Shown in pieces: positions 57,311 through 64,000 of a stretch of DNA of 64,000 nucleotides. Numbering within the stretch: position 1 is the stretch's first letter; every line of letters starts with the position of its first letter. The stretch is taken from positions 558,001 through 622,000 of the forward strand of contig QPFY01000015.1 of NCBI GenBank assembly GCA_003665825.1, read 5' to 3'. Below the pieces are notes generated by a model. That model had not been told where the DNA came from, made no database searches, and saw only the letters and a list, made by a program, of their open reading frames with translations. A program made the position numbers and the translations under genes. This stretch comes from Microbotryum silenes-acaulis. Taxonomy: Eukaryota > Basidiomycota > Microbotryomycetes > Microbotryales > Microbotryaceae.

Positions 57311-58547
57311 GGTGCTGCAAATCCACGCTGGACAGGAAACTGCCGCGAATCGATTTCGATGACGAACCGAAGGACAAACTTTCCAGGACATCTGTCGACC
57401 CAGTCACGTTGATCGAATCGGACGGGACCACTGGTGAGCTACCACTTCGCTCGACTGGAACCGACCCCTGTAAATCAAGTTGGGCTGATGGTCCAGTCGA
57501 CGATCGCGCACATCTCGTCTCTGCAATGTCCACTTCCTGACAGCTAAGAAAGCTGCACCTCAAAAACAAGCTCTTCGAACGCGTATTCATCTACACGTTC
57601 CGGGGCAATGGCCTTCGCACGTGTTCATCACCAGTAGGTCGAGACATTCCCGGGCCGCTGCCTCTGTGAAGGAGTGCTGACATAGTCTTGCCCCTCTGCA
57701 TGGACTGTTAGTCCAAGCGACAGAACCTCTCAAGCGTACCATCCAACGTTGCATCGCTCGGAGTCGAACACTGGCCACCGCAGAGGCAGCGAGTACCGAA
57801 TCTGCCGCCTCCCGTGAGAGCATCGTCCCACTCTTCTCGGAGTCGTACCTCGCAGGCAAGTATGGCCAATCCGCTTCGTCTTCGGCACAGAATCAAGAGA
57901 AGAAGCAAGACGAGCTACACTTGAGTCTTTCTAGGCCGTTGATGTTGATGACAAACCAACGGCAGGCACTGCTGGATGGAGTCCGGAAAGCGGCGCAAGT
58001 CATTGAGCCGTGAGGGATTTTTTCCTGCGATTGCCTAGCACGTTGGACGAGCGAATGCTGATTCCAACCAAGTCAACGCTGGCAGGTTTCAAGCTAGGTA
58101 CGCGAATTTTGCCGTCTTGGAAAATGATCAATGCACCACTCGATTCTTGGGCATCGAAATCGGTAATGGCTGGGACCAGGTGAGTGGACCACATTTTCGC
58201 TCGTTCCAATTCGGCCTCTGCACCTTTCTCTGACCTCGAATACTACTTCACTTTGTAAGATGAATCGATTGACCAGGTTGATCGACCAGACTGTGATCTC
58301 GCTCCGTCTCGAACCTTACTATTCGCGACCCCGATTCCACACCTCGATCGCTTGGACGGCCCTCACCTCATCGAGGCGCTCCGACCAAGACACTCTCGGA
58401 ACAGCGATACTTCCTTTCGACGACGAAGCTGTTCAGCACATGAATGATGAGTTGGGAAGAGAGTTGAGAACTATCTCGATCGACGTGAAGCAGATCGATG
58501 TCAAGATCGGCCCGAAGACTACAACGTTCGAATTGGGTTGCGGGTGA
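57311..58547 (+). CDS. USB1: U6 snRNA 3'-phosphodiesterase (Usb1/Mpn1); 5' end unresolved
   Basis: Usb1 trims the oligo-U tail of U6 snRNA and leaves a terminal phosphate that protects it. Exons ending 57433, then 57544-57633, 57724-57998, 58039-58179 and 58260-58547, join in frame. The 2H-phosphoesterase signature is complete: DELHLSLSRPL (first HxS) and RPRFHTSIAWTA (second HxS). IHLHVPGQWPSHVFI and CTTRFLGIEIGNGWDQ are also typical. The first visible exon (KLPRIDFDDEPKDKLSR) probably starts after an acceptor near 57340 and has no ATG in frame, so a small upstream exon is missing from this model. The nucleus is the expected site. Confidence 0.82.
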
Positions 58548-58740
58548 ACTCGAGTGGCTCTCGCGGTTGTCAAGCCCAGCCTGAGGGCGTAGAGTGGACA
58601 TCGACGGAGCTGGCACCCACGAGGCTGCTCGAGTGCTATGTCATGCCCGGTGGCTCGCTAACAGCACGCTGTGAGTGATACTCAACCCCAAGGAGATCCC
58701 CTCGAATCACATTGGAGGCGTTCGCACTGAATTGCATTCC

Positions 58741-61258
58741 TCACAGTCTATCGCATCCTTTTCCAAGTATGGGCATCGTGCTCTTGACAAAGGCTAAGTC
58801 CTGTCTCCCGATCACTCTTCTGGGGTCCGTCGAGAATGCACCCAGCACATACACCTTCTCGTCACTCCCGCTTGCCAGCCCCGTCAGCGAAACCGATCTT
58901 GTTGGCAAGCGAAAAATCAAACCCGATGCGACTTCGTCGTCCTCTCGAGTTGTTGAAGCAGCAAGCTCCCCGGAAGAAGGTGAGGAGCGATTGTAGAGTA
59001 CCGCCTGAGCTGTCGACGCACTCAGATGAGATTCAAGATGGAACAGCGGGGGTGGCAGTGGTAAATTGTGGGAGGGTAAAACAGCCGCTTTGCCAGTTGT
59101 GCCATTGATCATAAGTAGGTCTGCGTGTGTGCAATAGGGCAAGGAAATATCAGCCAAGGTCCACCATCGCTGTGTGATAGGATGCACGCACAACAGAAGT
59201 CAAAGTCTAAGCTCTCGCAGATCATCCTTGTCGACAGATCGAAAGAGCTCTTGATGCCATCCGATACTTTAGCTGCGGGGGCGTTGACGCCCGCGGTTTC
59301 AGGATCGGCGCGAGTGGTCCGAGCGAGGCGTCGCGGGAAGACAGGTGCCGCGCTTTCCGCCGAGAGATTGTACAATTCGTCGAGCGCGAAGGAGCGTATC
59401 GAAAAGGCAGTCGACCTGGTGGTGGTGGGAGGCTTGCCTCCGCCTGGGGTCGAGGGGTTGCTCGGGGTAGGGGAGCCTGTGGCGATTCTGAGTGGAGCGT
59501 CGATTGAACCGCTCCGCGATGCTCGACGCTCAAAAAGATTGCCGCCGCGGATAGCCCGCTCAAGTGACTGACTGATCCATTTGTCCGATCGACCGTAAAG
59601 CACCATCACCTTGCTGTTCTGAAGCTCTTCTTGAAACACCACCTGTGACATCGTCTCCCGCGTCACTCGACGCTCGTAGGTCCGCCTCGGCACTCGCCTT
59701 CTTGAGCTCTTCGTACTTGGCCAGCAGCTTGTCGCCGCGCTTCCCGGCTCGCTCCTGGCTGATTTTCAACAGCTCGCGTCCGGCTTCGTCCGCAAGGTTG
59801 GCGAGAAGTTGTCGGTCCTGTTTCGTGAAAGGTTCGGTCCGAGCTTGTTGTGAAAGGATACAAAACACACCGCAGGGTCTTGTGGAAAACGTGTCACCAA
59901 GAGCCGAAGGAAGTCGGATGGGGGTGCCGGCGTAAAAACCCTTTGAAAACTCTCCGAACATGTTCTGTGGCCAGGACCCAGGAGGCGTTCGCAATCTGAA
60001 GTCAGCGCTCTTCAATAATAACAAAGCCGCCCGACCACTCGCGCCCGCTACTTGCTTTTGAGAAGCGCCAGTCTTTGCTGAGGTCCGGAATGATCAACCC
60101 CTCTGCACTGCGGTCCACGGCGCCGAGCTACCCGAACTCGATGCCTCTGAGACCATCGTCACATGGCAGTCCTTGTACAGAAGCCTTGGTCAACGTGTGA
60201 TCACAGGCCAACTCTTTCCTTGGTAGATAATCGAGCCCGCCCAAGCCCTGCTCGGCAAAGTAGACGACCTTGTCCTGCGAAACGAGCGAGACGTTGCCCG
60301 CGCAGGTCCCGAAGTGGCCGTTCGCCTTGGTGATCAAGGCTTGTAAAGCGGGGTGCGACGCCAACTCTTTGGGAGAGGGTAGATCCAAGTCGGATGAAGG
60401 TGTCCTCGAGCGCCCATGGTCCCCGTCGTAGACCGTGTCGGCCGATGCATTCGAAGCACGGTGTTGCACGGACGGCAAAAGCCCAAGGTTGTCCACGGCA
60501 CGCTGGCGGAGAATCTCGTCGAGCGGCACGGGTGATCGATGGATGCCCGAGGAAGAGACATAGTCCGAAGCGGACAGGTGCAGACCCATAGGTGGTAAAG
60601 GAGGATCGTCAAAGTCTGCGAGTTATATTGGTCTTGGGGTTAGATTCGAGAGTGTGAAGACGGCACTGGACAGCCTGAGAAGAAAGAGCTTACCGATCAA
60701 ACCCGACTTGTAGGCCAATTGCCACTCCGCCCACGTCGTTGGGAGCTCACTCGCCGGGCTGCTCGAGTTAAGCAGCATTGGTGGTAATTGAAGACTGTTT
60801 CCGGAGCCGACATCGCTGAGACTGTCGTGCGGCGCCGACCCGCTGGGGCCATCACCGCGGGCCCTCGACTGCCCATCTGATTCGGTGATGGCGGCGGGCG
60901 CGCTAGTGTCGCCCGAGATCTTGCCACGAGAGAAGGGCGACTTCGTGACACTTGATGCGAAGCTGAAAGAGCTGCGAGATTTAACCACTGGGTTTGTCTT
61001 GGTGGATGTACTGCCTCTCGCATCAGTGAGAGTTGGTGGGGCCCCACCGTGACGCGGAGGCGCACCGGTGGCTTGGCCGGATGGCGCGCCTTCGGTCGAG
61101 GAGGTAGCTGTCACGAGGCGTCGAGAGGGCTGCACTGACGCAGCCTCATCGACACTATTGGCATACGATGGTGAAGAAGACGAGGGCTTCTTTCGAATGA
61201 GGGATCCGAAGACTTTGCGGATCGATCCTCTGCGATCTTGCTGCTTGAGCTGTTCCAT
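58741..61258 (-). CDS. GAF-domain protein (two GAF-like regions)
   Basis: It starts MEQLKQQDRRGSIRKVFGSL, followed by a Ser-rich region up to WAEWQLAYKSGLI. A splice joins this to DFDDPPLPPMGLHLSASDY. The first GAF-like region is in two parts: HPALQALITKANGHFGTCAG and VSLVSQDKVVYFAEQGLGGL, then FSKGFYAGTPIRLPSALGDT and PFTKQDRQLLANLADEAGRE. Ser/Pro-rich sequence leads to a second region (CESLDFDFCCACILSHSD spliced to DLLMINGTTGK, ending VLGAFSTDPRRVIGRQDLAF). Exon borders within 60.13-59.56 kb are only partly resolved. GAF domains bind small ligands or act in signalling; here no output domain follows, so the role is unknown. It resembles a conserved but uncharacterised group of fungal GAF proteins. 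Confidence 0.75.
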
Positions 61259-62278
61259 GGTGAAGAGTGAAGTGCACGTGCTGAGTCGAAGGTGACAGTG
61301 TGCGGCGGTCGCAGCTGGGAAATCCCGATTTGGTGGAGTCCGGGAGAGTCCGGAGTCTGTCCGAAAAGCGCGTTTACTTTTTGAAAGTCACGACGAAAAA
61401 GTGAACTGACACAACGAGTTTCTAGGCTCAAAAAGTACTATTCTGGATTGGATGACTCCAAGAAAAAGGGATATAAATTGGAGATACACGCGTTCATCGG
61501 CTCTCTAGAGTCCACGAAGTCGTCGAGTCTTGAATCGGGAGGAGGCTTCAATCGTTCCTCACTGTCTCCTGGTCATGCCAACAAGCTCCGCGCGAAATGC
61601 TTTTGGGCGATAAGACGAAAGCGAAAATTTATGCCATCTGGACCTTAACCGCGGTATACATCGAACTTCAGCAGTCGGAACGGCTGGAGTCCTCATGACG
61701 AAAAGAACATGGCAGAAGCGTTAAGTGAAGCGGTGGTACCTTCACGCTGCGGAAGTTGCTGGCTGCGAGCGCATAAGGCGCATGTTGGCCCGAGTGATCC
61801 AACCGGGATTTAGATCGAAATTGCTTGGCAGAGCTCCGAGCAAGAGCGTCCCAAACACCCAGACAAGTCCTCTCAAAGGAATTACCTGGGTACTAGGTAG
61901 GCAGTAAGAAAAGCTGCATGCTCTTGGGCTTGTGGCAGCTCTGCAAGACCTTGTTCTCCTCTAGGTACACTTTGACTCCGACATGAGGTCTCAAAGATTC
62001 CGGAATCCGCGGCCAGACATTGCAAGAAAAGCCCAACAGACAAATGAGGCAGTCAAAGAGAGCGCTCAGACAACGAGGTCTTTGCAGGAGACCGATGAAA
62101 CTGGGTTAGGAGCTTTGGGAGGAGAGAGCGAGGGAACTTGAAAAAATCGAGTTCGGTTTGTGATTTGTATGGGCCAGCTGTTGGGAAGCGCGAAGATACT
62201 ACTCGATCATATTTACTGCACACAGATGACAAGGGTTCTCGTGTCAGTGAGGTGCGCAATGTCTCACATTCGCCTCGG
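61259..62278. other. Intergenic
   Basis: No gene recognised. The left part should hold the promoter of the GAF gene and the right part the 3' untranslated region of the porin gene. Confidence 0.5.
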
Positions 62279-63441
62279 TCATCGACTTACAGCCTCGAAG
62301 ACGAGCGAGGTGCCGATCTTGTGAGCTGCGCCAGCGGCCTCCTGTAGGATTTGGTGTGAAAAGCACATCAGTGTGTGCCTGGGCAGTGTAGCGTAAGCGA
62401 GGGCATAGACTAACGAGCTGGGTGGTGTCGACGGCCAAGCCGACGGTGGCCTTGACACCGGGTCGGATCGCTTGGGTGTAGCCGAAAGCAACAACACCGA
62501 CATTGTTGGCCTATGGTGGTGAGATGGAGGCACGAATTCAGCGCCGAACTAACAGCGGATGGGCAAACGAGTGCTTACCTTGACCTTGACGAAGGCCGTG
62601 TTCTGTAAGGTACATTAGACGTCAGATATTGTAAGCGACTCGATTCACGCGCGTCATTTCTGTGATAACTCACATCGAGGTAGACCTTGGAGCCGAACTC
62701 GACACCGGGCGTGGCAGCACCCTTGCAGTCCCAGATAGCCTTGGCGGCAACCTCGACATCCTTGTTGACCTTGTGGTAGTACGATGCGGAGAAGACCGAC
62801 AAGTTGGCCAGGCCGTGTACGGTGACGGTGTACGACGGGGCGGCGTAACCGGCGGCAAGCGCGTAGCGCGTGATCGAGCCCGAGGGGACCGAGTAGGTCG
62901 ACTCGGCACCGAGGAGAAAACCATCTCGGCCGACGGTCTGCAGTGGAGAACACATCAGGACATTTGTCTCGGCCTAGTCCAACGGGAGCGCTGAGGCAAA
63001 GAGGGACGCACGGCATCGGCAGTGAAGGTGGGGCCCTTGAACACGTCAAGGAGAGCGCGGGTGTGCAACGACGGCTGCTTGTAGATGGCCGTCACGAAGG
63101 CCGACTTGGCCTGGGTCGCGGGCAAGAGGTGGCCCTGAATGTCGAGCTTGAGGCCTGCAAATATGAGATCGAAGACACATCGTCGGTCACGAAATGAATC
63201 AGCCCGATCCGGTCGCATGCCGCCCTGACCAGCAAAAAGTATGCTTGTAAGACGCACCCTTGGCAATCTGGTTCTCCAACTCGACCTGGGTCTTGAGGAT
63301 GTTGGACGTGGTCCAGGTCTGGGTGAAGGTGACGCCGTTCTTGGGGTCCGAATACTTGCCCTCGAGGTCACCGACAATGAGGTTGGACTTGGCATCGCGC
63401 ACACCGGCGACCTTGAAGTCGACGTTGTTGGGCGCTCGGGT
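62279..63441 (-). CDS. POR1: Mitochondrial outer-membrane porin (VDAC), first exon not visible
   Basis: Exons 63441-63258, 63154-63012, 62937-62674, 62602-62579, 62510-62415 and 62341-62279 give 257 residues in one frame. They cover nearly all of the 19-strand barrel: TRAPNNVDFKVAGVRDAKSN, NGVTFTQTWTTSNILKTQVE, LKLDIQGHLLPATQ, KGPTFTADA joined to TVGRDGFLLGAESTYSV, ANNVGVVAFGYTQAIRPGVK, and the eukaryotic porin ending AAGAAHKIGTSLVFEA. VDAC passes ADP, ATP and other metabolites across the outer membrane. The family is ~280-300 residues, so about 30 N-terminal residues (the pore helix) are missing. They were not found between 63442 and 64000 and may lie beyond the window after a long intron. 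The tail carries three residues more than usual (VSR). Confidence 0.9.
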
Positions 63442-64000
63442 CTGAGATGGAGAGTAAACGTCAAGGGAGAATCGATCAGCATGCGTTCGAGACGTTTGTG
63501 CGAGAGCGCGCCACGTGGGGGTCGCCCTTCCACGGTCCCAATAGCGCTATGAGCTCGGCCAAGGCACAACGCAAGCTTCGGCCGCAGAATATGGTGCAAG
63601 GTTGTAAGAAAGTTCACGCTTCCGCCGCAGCTGCGTTCGGGGTCCGTTGCGGTCGTCGTGTAGAGGCCGCAAGCAGCAAACGGTCGGGGAGAGTCGGGGC
63701 GGAGCCAATGCAAGGATCGCCCAACCGCAGCCACTCCCCGCGAGCGGAGAGCTCATGCCGGCCAAGCAAGTGGGCGCGTGGCAGACAAAGTCGCAACACA
63801 AGAGCTGCAAGACCAGTGCCTTGACGATCTTTCGAAAGACCCAAGAAGAAGGCATCGAGCCAGGACCGGACCAAAGCGGTGTTTCCGGGAGGAAAAGGCA
63901 AGACCCCACCGTGCGAGAGCGGTGCAAGGCACACACCCGTTGAAGACCCGTCTCGCTCAGTGGTTGCCGATTTACAACCAGGGTGAGAGGGTGGTGCCCG
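63442..64000. other. Probable first intron or upstream region of the porin gene
   Basis: No coding sequence matching the porin N-terminal helix was found on the minus strand, and no other gene is evident. A long first intron is the simplest reading. Confidence 0.4.

Overview
The window is fungal nuclear DNA, most likely from a basidiomycete. Coding regions are cut by many short GT-AG introns (about 50-110 bases). The housekeeping proteins are fungal in type: Ufd2, Shp1/p47, an Scs2-like VAP, Ddb1, a Cdc25-type RasGEF, Dug2, Usb1 and VDAC. Helitron, LTR and DIRS-like remnants lie between them. A Pucciniomycotina-like yeast or smut relative is my guess; nothing here fixes the genus. Most exon joins were worked out by hand from reading frame, splice sites and family conservation. 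Single boundaries may be off by a base or two.

Layout. 1-490 is the 3' end of UFD2. 491-6950 is gene-poor and repeat-rich: a broken Helitron (minus), direct and inverted repeats, and a tRNA-like gene. 6951-23606 holds a run of glycan-related genes: a GT92-like glycosyltransferase (+), a heme oxygenase (-), a GT2-GT4 double glycosyltransferase (+), a GDP-mannose transporter (-), a solo LTR, a second GT92-like gene (+) and an SGNH/PC-esterase-like membrane protein (-). 24301-41259 is a dense housekeeping block: SHP1 (-), PP2C (+), SCS2/VAP (-), DDB1 (+) and an SH3-RasGEF (-). 41800-49100 is decayed: a glycosyltransferase pseudogene, a second solo LTR of the same family, and a DIRS-like tyrosine-recombinase retroelement (-). 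50544-52090 encodes a cysteine-rich secreted protein, possibly broken. 52539-63441 returns to housekeeping: DUG2 (-), USB1 (+), a two-GAF protein (-) and mitochondrial porin (-), whose first exon is not visible.

How the genes may work together. The genes at 6.9-23.6 kb would act in the Golgi lumen: import of GDP-mannose, transfer of sugars by several type II membrane glycosyltransferases, and O-acyl modification by the SGNH protein. This suggests a clustered route for a surface polysaccharide or protein glycan. That is an inference from domain content and order. The heme oxygenase in the middle has no obvious link to it.
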